Assembly: GCA_024760905.1 (NCBI GenBank) | Contig: CM045733.1 | Location: 40,975,001-41,039,000 of the forward strand | DNA: 64,000 bases | Direction: 5' to 3' | Source of the DNA: Plotosus lineatus | Lineage: Eukaryota; Chordata; Actinopteri; Siluriformes; Plotosidae | Shown here: in pieces, positions 1-12,976 of the stretch | How the letters are laid out: every line of letters starts with the position of its first letter | How positions within the stretch are numbered: position 1 is the first letter of the stretch | Program-made: the position numbers and the translations under genes | The notes under the pieces: generated by a model | Seen by the model: the letters and a program-made list of their open reading frames with translations, nothing else | What the model was told of the DNA's origin: nothing | The model's database searches: none

Positions 1-1620
1 GGAAGGACGTGCAGCAAGTTAGATTGATAAAGGACAGAGAGGGAAATGTATTGACTGATGACAGAAGTGTGCTGGCAAGATGGAAAGAGTACTTTGAAGA
101 GCTGATGAATGAGGAAAATGAGAGAGAAAAAAGAGTAGAAGAGGTGACTGTTGAGGACCAGGAAGTAGCAAAGATTAGTAAGGGTGAAGTGAGGAGGGCA
201 TTGAAGAGGATGAAGAATGGAAAGGCAGTTGGTCCTGATGACATACCGGTGGAGGTATGGAAGTGTCTAGGAGAGGTAGCAGTAGATTTTCTGACAAGAA
301 CATTTAACAAGGTCTTAGAGAGTGAGAGGATGCCAGAGGAATGGAGGAGAAGTGTGCTGGTGCCCATTTTTAAGAACAAGGGAGACGTGCAGAGTTGCGG
401 CAACTACAGAGGGATAAAGTTGATGAGCCATACGATGAAGTTATGGGAAAGAATAGTGGAAGCTAGACTAAGGGCAGAAGTCAGCATTTGTGAACAACAG
501 TTTGGTTTCATGCCCAGAAAGAGCACCACAGATGCAGTGTTTGCCTTGAGGATGTTAATAGAGAAGTACAGAGAAGGTCAGACGGAGCTGCATTGTGCCT
601 TTGTGGATCTGGAGAAAGCATATGACAGGGTGCCGAGAGAAGAACTGTGGTATTGCATGAGGAAGTCTGGAGTGGCAGAGAAGTATGTTAGAGTGGTGCA
701 GGACATGTATGAGAGATGTAAGACAGTGGTGAGGTGTGCTGTCGGTGTGACAGAAGAGTTCAAGGTGGAGGTGGGACTGCATCAAGGGTCAGCTCTCAGC
801 CCCTTCTTGTTCGCTATGGTGATGGACAGGCTGACAGACGATGTTTGCAGATGACATTGTAATCTGTAGTGAGAGCAGAGAACAAGTGCAGGAAAATCTA
901 GAGAGTTGGAGGTATGCCCTGGAAAGGAGGGGAATGAAGATTAGCCTCAGTAAGACAGAATACATGTGCATGAATGCCAAGGACCAAAGAGGAACGGTGA
1001 GATTACAGGGAGCAGAGATAAGAAAGGTGGAGGATTTTAAGTACTTAGGCTCAACAATCCAGAGCAATGGAGAGTGTGGAAAAGAGGTGAAGAAGCGTGT
1101 GCAGGCAGGTTGGAATGGTTGGAGAAAAGTGTCCGGTGTGATAGGAGGGTATCGGCAAAAATGAAAGGAAAAGTGTACAAGACGGTGTTGAGGCCAACGA
1201 TGCTGTATGGGTTAGAAACAGTGGCCCTGGGGAAAAGACAGGAGGCAGAGTTGGAGGTAGCAGAGATGAAAATGTTGAGGTTCTCTTTGGGAGTAACGAG
1301 GATGGATAGGATTAGGAATGAGCACGTCAGAGGGACAGCACATGTAAGACGTTTTGGAGACAAAGTCAGAGAGGCTAGATTGAGATGGTTTGGACATGTA
1401 CAGAGGAGGGATAGTGAGTATATTGGTAATAGGATGCTGAGGCTGGAACTACCAGGCAAAAGGCCTAGAGGAAGACCAAAGAGACGATTCATGGATGTGG
1501 TAAAGGAGGACATGAAGGTCGTTGGTGTAAGAGAAGAAGATGCAAAGGATAGGGTGAGATGGAGGCAGATGATTCGCTGTGGCGACCCCTGAAGGGAAAA
1601 GCCAAAAGGAAAAGAAGAAG
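1..1620 (+). mobile_element. RTE-like LINE copy 1, 3' part, cut by window edge
   Basis: Non-LTR retrotransposon. The window opens inside its reverse-transcriptase ORF and runs to the LINE 3' end (GATTCGCTGTGGCGACCCCT, then a short GAAAAG/AAGAAG tail). Reverse-transcriptase blocks are visible: [46 protein letters not shown] and FADDIVI, followed by the C-terminal ELPGKRPRGRPKRRFMD. The stop codon is at 1590-1592. The frame is broken by a 29-bp deletion near 848, just before FADD (flanked by a GA microhomology), and by loss of one of two tandem GTGTGAT units near 1140. The single endonuclease-RT ORF of the family and the very short 3' end suggest the RTE clade; family assignment is inferred. 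Confidence 0.9.
9..1592 (+). pseudogene. LINE reverse transcriptase, frameshifted
   Basis: Coding remnant of the LINE above, lying in three reading frames: 9 to about 846, about 841-1164 and about 1140-1592. The parts together match the RT palm/fingers and the C-terminal domain seen unbroken in the copy at 35483-36853. The endonuclease half is off the left edge. The two deletions rule out a functional product. Confidence 0.88.
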
Positions 1621-2357
1621 AGAACTGATTTAAATATCTGGATGTGTCAAATGGGGTCATATGCTATTTCTACATTGGTTATGTTTTCTCATTACTGAAC
1701 TTTGCTCCTCTCTGCTGAATCTCAACATGTATGTAATGGCATTGTTGAACGGAGACTTCCAACAATGTTGGATCTCAAAATGTTAATGCAAGTTAAAATA
1801 ACTTGGAGAAACTGCATCACTGTTGAATTCTGCTCCAAAATGTAATGGGTTGTTCTTTAGCCCATGATGCATCATTCCATCAAGTTTCATGGAAATCAGG
1901 TTTGTAGGTTTTGTGCAATCCTGCTTACAGTCAGACCAACAAACCATATCAAATACAAAACCTTCTTAGTGGAGGTAACAGTCTAGAACATTGCAAATAT
2001 TACAAGTTACAGGATGGAGACAAAAACAAGAAAGGAAATGCAGGACAGATTTTTCCACGAGTGAGGAAAGTGCTCAAGATCGGATACACTACTTCAGGAC
2101 GTGAGAGAGAGCTTTATACTTCATCATCAAGACTTTGTAATCATTAATCCAGAGTTTAAAAATGATAAATGACTCTATCTGAATATTTTTTTTAAATAGT
2201 TATGTATTTTGCTCAAATTCTATAAGAAGCTTACTTGCTACTCCTTTCGGTTCTTTTCTTACATTGAATATTTTCATAAACATTTCCAGAAGTTTGAAGC
2301 TTGCTTTTGATCATCTGTTTCACCCGACATTCCATTTTAATGTTTTAATGAATAAAA
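1621..2357. other. Spacer, with a degenerate LINE 3'-end-like stretch
   Basis: No gene seen. About 1745-1955 contains AAGTTTCATGGAAATC and TGTGCAATCCTGCTTACAGTCAG, phrases typical of the 3' ends of an old, widespread fish LINE repeat. That part is a weak call. Confidence 0.4.
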
Positions 2358-2698
2358 TACTAGTGGTATAGGGTGCTGGATCGCTGATCCAAAGGTTGGG
2401 GGTTCGAGTCCCACTCTCCACTAGGTTGTCTCTGCCCCCCCACCCCCATCCCAGTGCAGCTAACTGGGTTATCAAAGGTGGGCCATATCTCTCACTGTCT
2501 ATGGTGAGAGGCATGGAAAAGAACCATTGCTGACTTTCGTAGAGTAGCTGCAAAGCCGTCAGTGTGTTTCTGTCCCTTGGTAAAGGGTTGTGACAGGAAG
2601 GGCATCCGATGTAAAAACCTATGCAAAATCGAATGTGCGAATTAAATGAATCGCTGTGGCGACTCCCGAGAAAGGGAAGAAGCCGAAAGAGAAGAAGA
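2358..2698 (+). mobile_element. tRNA-derived SINE, tail type A (RTE tail)
   Basis: Head with a tRNA-like A box (TAGTGGTATAGGGTGCTGG) and B box (GGGTTCGAGTCCC), a C-rich linker, then the family core (CAGCTAACTGGGTTATCAAAGG ... ACCATTGCTGACTTTCG). The 3' tail contains GGTTGTGACAGGAAGGGCAT and ATCGCTGTGGCGACTCCC...AGCCGAAAG, both shared with the RTE-like LINE of this window. The head resembles tRNA-Gly/Glu type sequences. No clear target duplication was found. Confidence 0.85.
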
Positions 2699-3024
2699 TA
2701 CTTAACTCAAAAAGTACATAGACAACCAAAAAATTGAATAAAATTAAATACAAATATCACATAAAAAAGATTTCCCTGGAATGACTGTATTCCTATTCAT
2801 TTCACTCACAGGTCTATATGAAGCCACTGCACACAAATTCACGGTGCACTCACTGCAATGTAATGATGACTCCACGAGCAATGATGTCAACTCCACACAT
2901 CTGGAGATGATAACTAAGTCCCTAACTCTTACCTCTAACCTTATTGTCTTAAATAAATATGATGGTAAAAGAAAAACAAACCAAAAAACTTTCATTTTTA
3001 ATTTACTAATTGCTACCGTCACCC
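2699..3024. other. Spacer, nothing recognised
   Basis: AT-rich sequence without coding signals or repeats that I recognise. Confidence 0.5.
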
Positions 3025-3132
3025 TGCAATGGTCTGGCATGCTGTTCAGAGTGTACTCCGTATTTTCCCAGTGTCGGCTGAGATAGGTCGACCTTAGTAG
3101 GATAAAGTGGTTGTGCAAATGAGTGAGTGAGT
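3025..3132 (+). mobile_element. 3' end of a Mermaid/L2-tailed SINE
   Basis: Contains CCAGTGTCGGCTGAGATAGG, a TAGGATAAAGTGGTTGTG block and a GAGTGAGTGAGT end. These are plus-strand equivalents of the tail found on the Mermaid-like SINEs elsewhere here. No tRNA head is present. Confidence 0.55.
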
Positions 3133-3817
3133 ATCTTTTAGGTATTGTCTCATTGTGTTCTTTTTATGTTTACTGTACACAAAAACAAATAAGATGTTGT
3201 TTCAGTTGAAATGCTGCGCGGTAAGTTGATGTGTTGTGAGTTACTGACGTTCAGTCAGTTTAGAGCTGCAAGTTTGCGTACAGTGAAAGAGTTGACCTGC
3301 TCCCTCACTCACACTGGAAACATCCTTTCCACATTAATACCAAGATTTACTTTTATTCTTTCATATTTAATTATATTTAAATTATGATGTTTTTAAATAT
3401 TCATTAAAGTTAATTTCTGGCTCCATACATCTACTTTTATTTGGCACAGTACCCATAATGTGACTTACGGACAGTTCCTCAGTACTTTTCCACCCCTGAG
3501 CCAGTGGAGCTTGAAAAAGATGAGTGTAATTAGCCTTGATTTTCTTTTCCCGGGAAGGAAATGCAGACTGCTGCATTTAGAACAAGTTGAAGCTTTACTT
3601 AGAGACATCAGGACAGCAACATGTTACATCCCCAAAAGCATTAAAAAAAATGTTGTGTTTCCAGCAACCCGAACGGCCATACTTTTTCTCTTTGACTCTA
3701 AATATTTTTGTATAATTATTTTAGTGAAAAGATTTTAGCCACTCGCTTTAAAGTTTAATACTAAACCTGTGCGATGTTCTGTTATCAAGTTGATGGGAGT
3801 CCACCCTTATACATGCT
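3133..3817. other. Spacer, nothing recognised
   Basis: No conserved coding frame, RNA gene or repeat that I can name. Confidence 0.5.
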
Positions 3818-3831
3818 ACTAATTCCTCATT

Positions 3832-4081
3832 CATTCATTCATTTTCTGTAACCACTGAATCCTAATTAGGGTCGCGGGAGGCTGTCGTCCATTCCAGTCA
3901 ACTTCAGGGGAGGGCAGAGTCCACCTTGGACAGCACACCGGGCCATCACAGGGCAGAAACACTCTGAGGGCTATGCAGCCTACTATTGCTGAAAGTCAGC
4001 AATGGTTCTTTTACATGCCTCATACCATAGACAGTGAATGACATGGCTGGCCTTTTATAACCCAGTTAACTGCACTGGGGG
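3832..4081 (-). mobile_element. tRNA-SINE core with tail type C (Mermaid/L2 tail)
   Basis: On the minus strand the element runs from the family core (GTTAACTGGGTTATAAAAGG ... AACCATTGCTGACTTTCAGC) directly into the tail of the Mermaid-like SINEs (CCCTGTGATGGCCCGGTGTG ... AGGATTCAGTGGTTACAG) and ends in ATGAATGAATGA. The tRNA head is missing. Flanked by a 14-bp duplication, ACTAATTCCTCATT, at 3818-3831 and 4082-4095, so this chimera moved as one unit. Confidence 0.85.
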
Positions 4082-4095
4082 ACTAATTCCTCATT

Positions 4096-4967
4096 TTGCC
4101 AAATTTAGAGTCAGCAGTTTCCATTTCCATTTTGTACTGCACATTTGCTGCTCATGTGGCTAGTATGACACTCCTGTGTGCAAAAATAGGCCTTTGTGGT
4201 GAAAATACACCAACAAAAAGAATATTTGTAAAAGTCAATGGATCTGAAATTTTTGAAGAGCATGCACAAAAGCTTCATGGTCCATGAGATACAAGCTTAT
4301 TGTCTCTGATGTGTTCAACCACAGAAAATGGACCCTGGTTGATATCCCTGATCAAAAAACTTTGGTGATGTCAGCTGTCAATGTTTTTCTAATTTGTTTT
4401 ATTCATTTGAAGTGTTTATGCAAATATGAGCAAAAATCCAGACAATACAATGAAGAATGCAGGCAAAAACAGCCTTTAATGTGCTGTCCCAGGAAAAACA
4501 ATGTCCTCCTAGAAAAAATCACGGATGAGTCAACAGCCCTGACAATGTGACAGACTCAACATTTATTTTAAATTGCTTGATCTGTTCTCTTCTTACAGCA
4601 TACGTAATTGTAGAAATCATTTAATTCTGAAAATGCACTTCATGTGTAAATATAGAAATGCAGTTAAATTTTGTGTTCTTGCTTGACTTTGTCTTTGTAT
4701 TTTGTGCTGAATAGGACAGAAAAGGACAGGTTATTCAATGAGGCCACAGACTTGGCGAAAAAAAGGAAGCTTGCTCTTTCTCCAATGTTTAGGTTTTGTG
4801 AAAAAAAACCTTCCTAAATTATATCAAGACAATTGTGTTTGTAAATGTTGACCTGGAAAAAAGCTTTCCCATTATGTGGAACTTTCAAAGTTTCAGGAAA
4901 CTTTTGCTCTTTTGTTGAAGAGACAACTCATATAAACGGGAAAATGTGGAGTTCTGCTCAGTTAATA
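4096..4967. other. Spacer, nothing recognised
   Basis: AT-rich, with short open frames that have no recognisable motifs. No repeat identified. Confidence 0.5.
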
Positions 4968-5228
4968 CAGTCGGGCCCCTGGGCTGGATGTTGAAAGATA
5001 GTCAATGAGAGGGAGCTGCGTCATCCCTCCTAGCCAATGGGAGGCCAGTGGGACGGGATGTTAGGAGACAGCCAATGAGAGAGCAACTCACGCATTGTTT
5101 GAATGTTTGAATGGCACTTTTTGTAAAAAGAGGTTGTTTCGTATACAGAGGACAAAAATTTGGGAAAATGTTTTTCGTATACTGGATTTTTCGTAAAAAG
5201 GGGTTTTCGTAAAAAAGGGGGCCAACTG
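4968..5228 (-). mobile_element. Short TIR element, family X, internally deleted
   Basis: 261 bp with ends CAGTCGGGCCCC and GGGGGCCAACTG, flanked by TA on both sides (4966-4967 and 5229-5230). The interior (CATCCCTCCTAGCCAATGGG, TTGTTTCGTATACAGAGGAC) matches the minus strand of the longer copy at 52698-53522. CAG-type ends with a TA duplication suggest the pogo/Tigger branch of Tc1/mariner. There is no transposase. Confidence 0.8.
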
Positions 5229-5466
5229 TAATTGGCATTGAATTCAACTTATAGGAAAAATAAATATAATCTCAAAAAAAAAAAAAAAAATCCTACCGAC
5301 AAGATTTTCAACCCATGATACCAGAAACTACATTTTTTTTTTGGCCTCATCCAAAATCAAAGACTTCTCAGAATTTTGGCTGTTATTATTCCTCAGTTAA
5401 TACTCAGTTGATTGGGCAATTTTATCTGTGATAAACCTTTTTGTATTTTTTCTTTCAATGTATTTA

Positions 5467-5578
5467 CAGGGGTCCCTCACTTTCTGCGGTGAATTGGGAC
5501 TGAGATTCCCCCGCAACCGCTGAATTCTGCGAAGTAAGATTACCCTAATATACTTAATATTTAACCCTAATATATTAC

Positions 5579-5615
<37 letters not shown>

Positions 5616-5964
5616 TATAATGTCAATAAATACATATTTAACACAATATAATATGCTTATAATAGCAATTAAACATTCAAAAATAATGCATAAGATGTAA
5701 ATAAAATATAAATACAAGCACATACAAACACGTGCGCGTACAGATAGATACGTGTGTATGCACTCAGATGCGTACCTCACAAAAATGTAAGTAGTTTTGA
5801 TGGAGGATTTTGGGTTGTTGTTTGTTTAGGGGTTTTTTTTTTTTGCATAATTGGCCTTGTTCTGTGGTATTTTCCTTATTTTTTAATTCGATGAATATTT
5901 AAAAAAAAAAACGCAATGCACTGAAGCCGCATGAATTGAAGCACGAAGTAACGAGGGATCCCTG
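5467..5964 (+). mobile_element. Short TIR element, family Y, copy 1
   Basis: Ends CAGGGGTCCCTCACTTTC and CGAGGGATCCCTG are inverted repeats flanked by TA (5465-5466, 5965-5966). It is non-autonomous and holds a (TA)n tract at 5581-5612. A second copy at 9012-9520 matches along its length, for example ATAATTGGCCTTGTT and GCATGAATTGAAGCA. Tigger/pogo-type by its ends. Confidence 0.85.
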
Positions 5965-6640
5965 TATTACATTTTTATTACATCGTTGTTCTACATGTCT
6001 GTGAGAACATTATGTAACGCTGGTGTAGATGATTTTATCTCAAGCTCATAGCAGAGTGAAAACTGGATCATGTAATGGTAAATGGATCTCAGTGGTGTTT
6101 TTACATTAAACTTTAGAGTGGACAGGACATTCAGTATCGCACCATAATACACGCATTGTTTATATAATAAAATCAGTGTGAAATTAAGCGCAAATTAAAA
6201 TTTAAAGGTGTCTGTTTCAGAAAACGTGTGAAATAGACACAGGGAAATTTAAACACTTCTTCACTGACATGTTCGGCGTGAACTGACCTTTAGTTGGATA
6301 TCATAATCACCACTGTCCAGGTACAGAGGTCTGTAATTTATAACATTTTATAACTCTGCTTTGTAGTTTGCTTTTGCAACTCCAGATTTAGTAGTAACAT
6401 TTAGCTGAGTTTGTTTCAGTGTTGCGGCGTAGTGCATTTTGGTGTTATACCAGAGTGTATTTAAGTGTAACAGCAAAGTGTGTTTCAGTATTACAGCAGG
6501 TATTTTTGAGTTACAGTGCAGAACAGTGAGTTATGATGTTAAAGTAAACTGTGCTTGAAGCCAGGCTGCTGGCGTCTGTAGAGCTCTGCTCTCTTTTGTT
6601 AGGTAAACTCAGGCTTAATAGGCCTCTAATCCAGATACAT

Positions 6641-6644
<4 letters not shown>

Positions 6645-6680
<36 letters not shown>

Positions 6681-6702
6681 ACACACACAAACACACACAC
6701 AC
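6645..6702. repeat. Compound (CT)n(CA)n microsatellite
   Basis: An uninterrupted CT run followed by CA repeats on the plus strand. Confidence 0.95.
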
Positions 6703-7277
6703 CATCAGCATTCTGCTCCAGGGTCATCAGCATGCGGAGACCTCGTTACACCCTCGCTTATATGGGTGAATGTGACTGACCTTACCATCTTATGTTTCTG
6801 CTAAATGAGTGATATTTGTTTGTTCTCTGTTTAGCAGGCTAGTACAGTCTGCTCCGAATGGCCTTAATTTGGCCCTCTAAATTTATCTACATTCAGTGCA
6901 TGTGGAGAACTAAAAACAAATCAGCTCAACAATTAAAAGAAGAAAAATTAATATGAAATTCACAGAAAGATGTAAACAAGACCCAAATTTATGAAAACAA
7001 GACAAAACAAACAAGTTCACAGTAAATAGTTGAAGTTTAATGCTGTTTAATTTAAATTATGTGGTCCTTTTCAACAATTCTGCTTACATGTCAGAGTCTT
7101 TGTGTAAGATTCTACATCTATATCTACATCTAAAGCATGCTTTCGTGCAGAACTTAGAGACCACATAAGAGGCTGCATCAATGCTTCAGTTGTTTCAAGC
7201 GTATAATTTTTATTTGTGCGTGTAGTGACGGATCAAAGGTTAATGAGCACTAGTTTTTAAAAGAGTTTTACACACAC

Positions 7278-7278
<1 letters not shown>

Positions 7279-7341
<63 letters not shown>

Positions 7342-7343
7342 TA
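7279..7343. repeat. (AT)n microsatellite
   Basis: About 30 AT units with minor interruptions at the right end. Confidence 0.95.
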
Positions 7344-8044
7344 GTAGATATGTACCTTTACATCGTGGTCAAGGTTATAGAGAAGCCTCGCAGCAATACT
7401 TTGACTCACTTGGAGTTTCTGTGAAACATCAATTACCTTATAGAAGGATTATTTTCAGCAGTCAGGTTGACAATCCGAAGACACCTGTCCAGATAAACCT
7501 GAGCAGCAAGCTGTTGAGTATTTGACTTTGCAGGTGAATTCTATAATTACACTGTTGACTGTGTCAAAAGGAATCAGAATATTGTCTCAACACTGGCTCC
7601 ACCCTGAAATTGACTCATAATATTCCCTCTTGAAATTTCAGACAACTCTTCTGCTCCTGGTTTTCATGGCTAGTTGCTATAAACAATTTATATTCTGTAA
7701 TCTAAAATTCAATGTTATCTCAAATGAGTTTCACAGATAAAACTTTGGTGGGGTGTATTGAATGAAAGTTTAGTTTATGCTATACGTATTCTGTTGCAAA
7801 ATCTATTTTAGATGTTACAACATTTATTATGGTCTCATGTCCATTTGTTCTCCCTTCTGTCTGTTCAGTCTAACCCTATCACTAAATTGAGATTGATTGG
7901 TGCTTTGATAAATACTGATGTTTATTACAATATTTTCTGTCTGAGGTTAGCGCAAAAAACATAGTTCCTTTACATGACTCAAACAACTAAGCTAGATGCA
8001 CACAGTCAATCTAGAATAAAAATGACAAATTTTTCTACATTAAA

Positions 8045-8181
8045 CATTCATTCATTTATTCATCCATTTTAAGAACCCCTTAATGCTAATTAGGGTTGCA
8101 GGGAGGCTGTAGCCCATCTCAGCTGACTCTGGGAGAAGGCAGAGCACACCCTGCACAGCTCACCAGGCCATCGCAGTACAT
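8045..8181 (-). mobile_element. 3' fragment of a Mermaid/L2-tailed SINE
   Basis: Plus strand reads ATTCATTCATTTATTCATCC, then GCTAATTAGGGTTGCAGGGA, CTCAGCTGACTCTGG and CACCAGGCCATCGCAG. This is the minus-strand 3' half seen at 19283-19690, so the copy is 5'-truncated. Confidence 0.8.
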
Positions 8182-8320
8182 TAACCATCAAACACTTACA
8201 TTTTCATTTTGAGACATAGACTGGAGAGGTGCATGCTGGGAGTATGTCTGTTTAAGAACTGATGGTGTTCTGATTGGTTCACTGTGCGATGATGTAGTCT
8301 GTCATTTGTGCTCCCCGACC

Positions 8321-8330
8321 CCCACACGCG

Positions 8331-8362
<32 letters not shown>
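8321..8362. repeat. CA/CG-rich microsatellite
   Basis: Imperfect (CA)n with CG interruptions. Confidence 0.85.
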
Positions 8363-8640
8363 ATCTGTGTGCCAACACATTAAATATTAACACATTAAAT
8401 GTATTAACACATTAAATTTATAATTAATCTAACATGACAGGTGATAAAAATTAATGTGAAAATAAATAAGTGACCTTTTTCTATCGCTTCTGAATGAACA
8501 TGCAGGGAAGGCTGAATTAGCTATTTATTCCTTAATAGAGTCACGCTTCCTATCAGGGGCACCACCTTTAAGCAGTACCTAAATCTTTATTATACTATAC
8601 ATGTTGTTTAATATGTTCTTTAGACTTTATAGATATCACT

Positions 8641-8697
8641 CAACTGCATGCCACAAGCTCGGTTCTTTTCACTTTCACCGGGAATCACACGCACGCA

Positions 8698-8737
<40 letters not shown>

Positions 8738-8985
8738 TGTGTTGATCATGTTTTCTTAGCAGAGTTTTAATCTTACAAATTTTTATGCAAGGTTAAAAGC
8801 CTGAGCCAAAAAATAAAGTTGCAATGAGCACACTTGAAAAACTCACGAAACAACAGTAACTGTCCTTTCCACGAAAAGCATCATGGGTATGGGAGGGAGT
8901 TGCGTCATGCACAATGGGAGGGAGCTTTTTATCACTACAGATCTGTTTCGAGGGGCGGTGAAACCATCCTCTCTCTTCAGGTGAT
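8641..8985 (-). mobile_element. Family X TIR element, internal fragment carrying a (TG)n tract
   Basis: Minus-strand match to 53020-53290 of the complete family X copy: GCATGCCACAAGC, AATCACACGCACG, (TG)n, GTTGATCATGTTTTCTTAGC, AAAAGCCTGAG and GGGAGGGAGTTGCGTCATG appear in the same order. The dinucleotide run at 8702-8742 sits at the homologous position in both copies, so it was carried inside the transposon. The ends are lost. Confidence 0.78.
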
Positions 8986-9011
8986 TACAGAAGAATCCTT
9001 ATATACACACA

Positions 9012-9520
9012 CAGGGATCCCTCACTTTCCACGGTTAATTGGGCCCGAGATCCCAACGCGACCATCGAAATCCACAAAGTAGGATCACCCCTCAACTGAC
9101 ATATACGTACATGCATATGTGCATATGATATCAATAAATACCTATTCAACGCTATAAATGCTTATAATAACAATTAAACATTTAATAATAATGCATAAGA
9201 TGTAAATAAAATATAAATACACACACATATACAGACGCATTCAGATGCTCGCGCACACACTCAGATGTGCAACTCACAACAATGTAACTAGTTTTGATGG
9301 GAGATTTTGGGTTGTTTTTTGTTTTGTGTTGATTTAGCGATTTTTGTTTTTGTTTTTTTTGTTGCATAATTGGCCTTGTTTTTGTGGCATTTTCCTTAAC
9401 TTTTCCCCATATTCTTCCTTAATTTCCTTATTTTTTAATTTGATAAATATTAAAACAAAAAAAAAAACACGATGCACTGAAGCTGCATGAATTGAAGCAT
9501 GAAGTAGCGAGGGATCCCTG
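9012..9520 (+). mobile_element. Short TIR element, family Y, copy 2
   Basis: Ends CAGGGATCCCTCACTTTCC and GCGAGGGATCCCTG. TA follows at 9521-9522; the left flank is CA rather than TA. Collinear with the copy at 5467-5964. Lies directly beside the family X fragment. Confidence 0.85.
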
Positions 9521-9635
9521 TATAGGTTCCATTCCACGTTGCTGTTATAATAAATTTCTCTTCTTGGGAGGCTGTCCAGTCGATTTTGGAGGTATCTGTG
9601 GGGATTTGTGATCATTCATATACAAGAGAATTATT

Positions 9636-10005
9636 AAGGTCTGATGTCTGATGTCTGATGTCTGGTGGGGACACATTATGCAGTTGGCATTCTAGTTCAT
9701 CCTAAAGGTGTTCAGTGGTGTTGAGGTCAGTGCTCTGTGCAAGCAACTCACATTCTTCCACCCCAACCTTGGCAAGGCATGTCTTCCAGGTGCAAAATGT
9801 TTCATTTAATTTTGTATTCAATGTTGGCACAAAGGGACTGTAATGCTAAATCAGGTTTAATTTAGTTCTATTGATGGGAAATTGTAACCTAACATCAGAT
9901 GAAGACATTCTGCACAACTGTGTGTTTTCAACTTTGTGGTATCAACAAAAAAAAAGGTGTATGTGATTCTGTGGTCGAGTGTCCCAAACATTTGTACATA
10001 CACTC
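9636..10005 (-). pseudogene. Tc1-like transposase C-terminus, dead
   Basis: The minus-strand translation near 9660-9760 reads VEEC..LAQSTDLNTTEHL, stop, DELECQLH, which corresponds to the Tc1 transposase stretch AQSPDLNPTEHLWDELE; the expected tryptophan codon is a stop. The last DDE/D region residues fall here. Further right, GTGTCCCAAACATTTGTAC resembles a Tc1-type terminus. A heptamer, TCTGATG, is repeated in tandem at about 9641-9663. Confidence 0.65.
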
Positions 10006-10025
10006 AGTCAGTCTGTATGTCCATC

Positions 10026-10094
10026 TGTGTGTCTGTCTGTCTGTCTGTCTGTCTCTCTACCTACCTACCTACCTATCTATCTACCTAACTACCC
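10026..10094. repeat. (TGTC)n(TACC)n tetranucleotide repeat
   Basis: TGTC units followed by TACC/TATC units. Confidence 0.9.
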
Positions 10095-11233
<1,139 letters not shown>

Positions 11234-11671
11234 TCAACAAATCTCGTAAAAATAATGGTGAAATAAAAGAAAAGACCAGGGGTGGCAGGTGGTGATGGGG
11301 TAGGGGTACAAAAGCAAGAGTGGAAGACGTTCTTAAAATGGAAATATTCCTGTCAGTCAGCAAAATGACAAACTGAAACTGGGGGAAGGGGAGGGCAAGC
11401 TGAAACAAAAAGTAAAACAGGATGTTGCTCACACCATCCTTCTCCCAAAGAGAGCAGTTATAATTCCCAATCAGATCTCCGGCGGCTGCGTCTTGGAGAT
11501 GAACACAGTGGAAGGCCCATGCCAGCCATCATGCACCAGGCAACACAAGCACAGCGACTTGGATGTGCAGGGCTTCTCAGGCCCCGATCCTTAACTCCCT
11601 GAGGCTCCACCTTTTGAGAAACCTGTTATGTGGAGGAAGCTGCTTGTGCAGCATTTATACACTGCTACTCA

Positions 11672-11805
11672 ACACTCTTAGAAAAAAGGTTCTTCATACT
11701 TCCTGGTTAACAGTTTTTTCTATTCACTGGGTTAACTGCTATTGTTGGGTTCTACATTTCAGATTTAATTGGAGATTAACCCAAGAACCTTGTTTTCTAA
11801 GAGCG
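11672..11805. mobile_element. Small MITE with ACACTCTTAGAAAA-type ends
   Basis: Left end ACACTCTTAGAAAAAAGGTT and right end AACCTTGTTTTCTAAGAGCGT are inverted repeats over about 22 bp. The ends resemble a MITE type common in teleosts. No clear target duplication. Confidence 0.7.
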
Positions 11806-12053
11806 TACGGAGGAGGCTCTTGTCTTGGTGTACCAGCGTCAGCACACGAACCCCCCGCCCAACATCATCACGCTGCGGATGATGCTGATGATGAAGGGAG
11901 GAAACAAAAGGAAGGATGAAAGAAAAAAAAACGAGGCGTGTGATTGCTAGGTATGAATGCTCTCGTTTAAGAAACAGGAGCTAGCTGGATTAGCAGAGAA
12001 GACAATCCGGCAGTATTAATCCGTGCTTTGGTTGCTGTCCCTCTCCCTCTCCT

Positions 12054-12055
<2 letters not shown>

Positions 12056-12089
<34 letters not shown>
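12056..12089. repeat. (CT)n tract 1 upstream of jph3
   Basis: Perfect CT run; reads (GA)n on the jph3 strand. Confidence 0.95.
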
Positions 12090-12092
<3 letters not shown>

Positions 12093-12297
12093 ATCACTCC
12101 CCCTGTCTGTTTATGTATCCTGCTATCTTTCTCCTCGAGCTCTTTCAGGTCTACATCACAATCAAATGTTTGCGCATCAGTGATAAATCCAGGTTTGTAG
12201 CCTTCCTCTTTCCGATGCGTATCCAGGGAGAGTGTGCGCCTGGCTTGTCCTGTATCGCTGCTTCTTATCGTTTATCTCCACTGCTGGTGTGTTTGAG

Positions 12298-12338
<41 letters not shown>
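12298..12338. repeat. (CT)n tract 2 upstream of jph3
   Basis: CT run with one TTT interruption. Confidence 0.95.
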
Positions 12339-12340
<2 letters not shown>

Positions 12341-12536
12341 TGCTCATTACAGAAGGACTGTTCCAACACAGTCAAACCCCCCTACATTTCCCCTCCCCCG
12401 CACACACTGTCTCTCTACCTCCACTTAAAGAGACACAGCACTTCCACTTTATCTCTCACTTTATCACTCTTTCACTTTCCTCCCTCCCTTCCGGTTTCCC
12501 CTCCTCGTCTCTAAAACAATATATAACAATACCAAA

Positions 12537-12541
<5 letters not shown>

Positions 12542-12583
<42 letters not shown>
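12542..12583. repeat. (CT)n tract 3 upstream of jph3
   Basis: Perfect CT run followed by C/T-rich sequence to about 12615. Confidence 0.95.
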
Positions 12584-12585
<2 letters not shown>

Positions 12586-12600
12586 CCCTCCCTCTCTCCC

Positions 12601-12959
12601 CTCCCCCCTCCTCTCTAATTTTCTTATGGAATAAAGTATGGATGGGAAGATAGGATCTGATTCGGTTCTAAGCTTACTACTTTCTTTATTCTGAATTTCA
12701 CAAAGTGTGCTCAGTGTGTCCACTTGAATAATAAATATAAGCAGAAACACACAGGGGTCAAACACTGTGTAATCCACTGAACGCAGCCATGTGGAGGTTA
12801 TAAAAATGGGTTTCATTGATAAAATCATAATTGGCATGATGAATAGATCTTGGTTGGTGTTTAGGCTGATGGTCTTAAACCTAGTAAAAACATTTTTTTT
12901 TTTTCGTGGATGCAAATGACTTTGGGGTATTCTTCTTTTGACCACCACCATGGATCATG
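12601..12959. other. Spacer between jph3 upstream region and RTE copy 2
   Basis: Nothing recognised, except that the last bases may be the 3' side of the older LINE into which the next element inserted. Confidence 0.45.
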
Positions 12960-12976
12960 CTTCTTCACCTCACTCT

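Larger units (their letters stand above)
5965..8040. other. Spacer with two microsatellites
   Basis: No gene detected. Holds a compound (CT)n(CA)n tract at 6645-6702 and a long (AT)n tract at 7279-7343. The rest is AT-rich and unrecognised. Confidence 0.55.
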
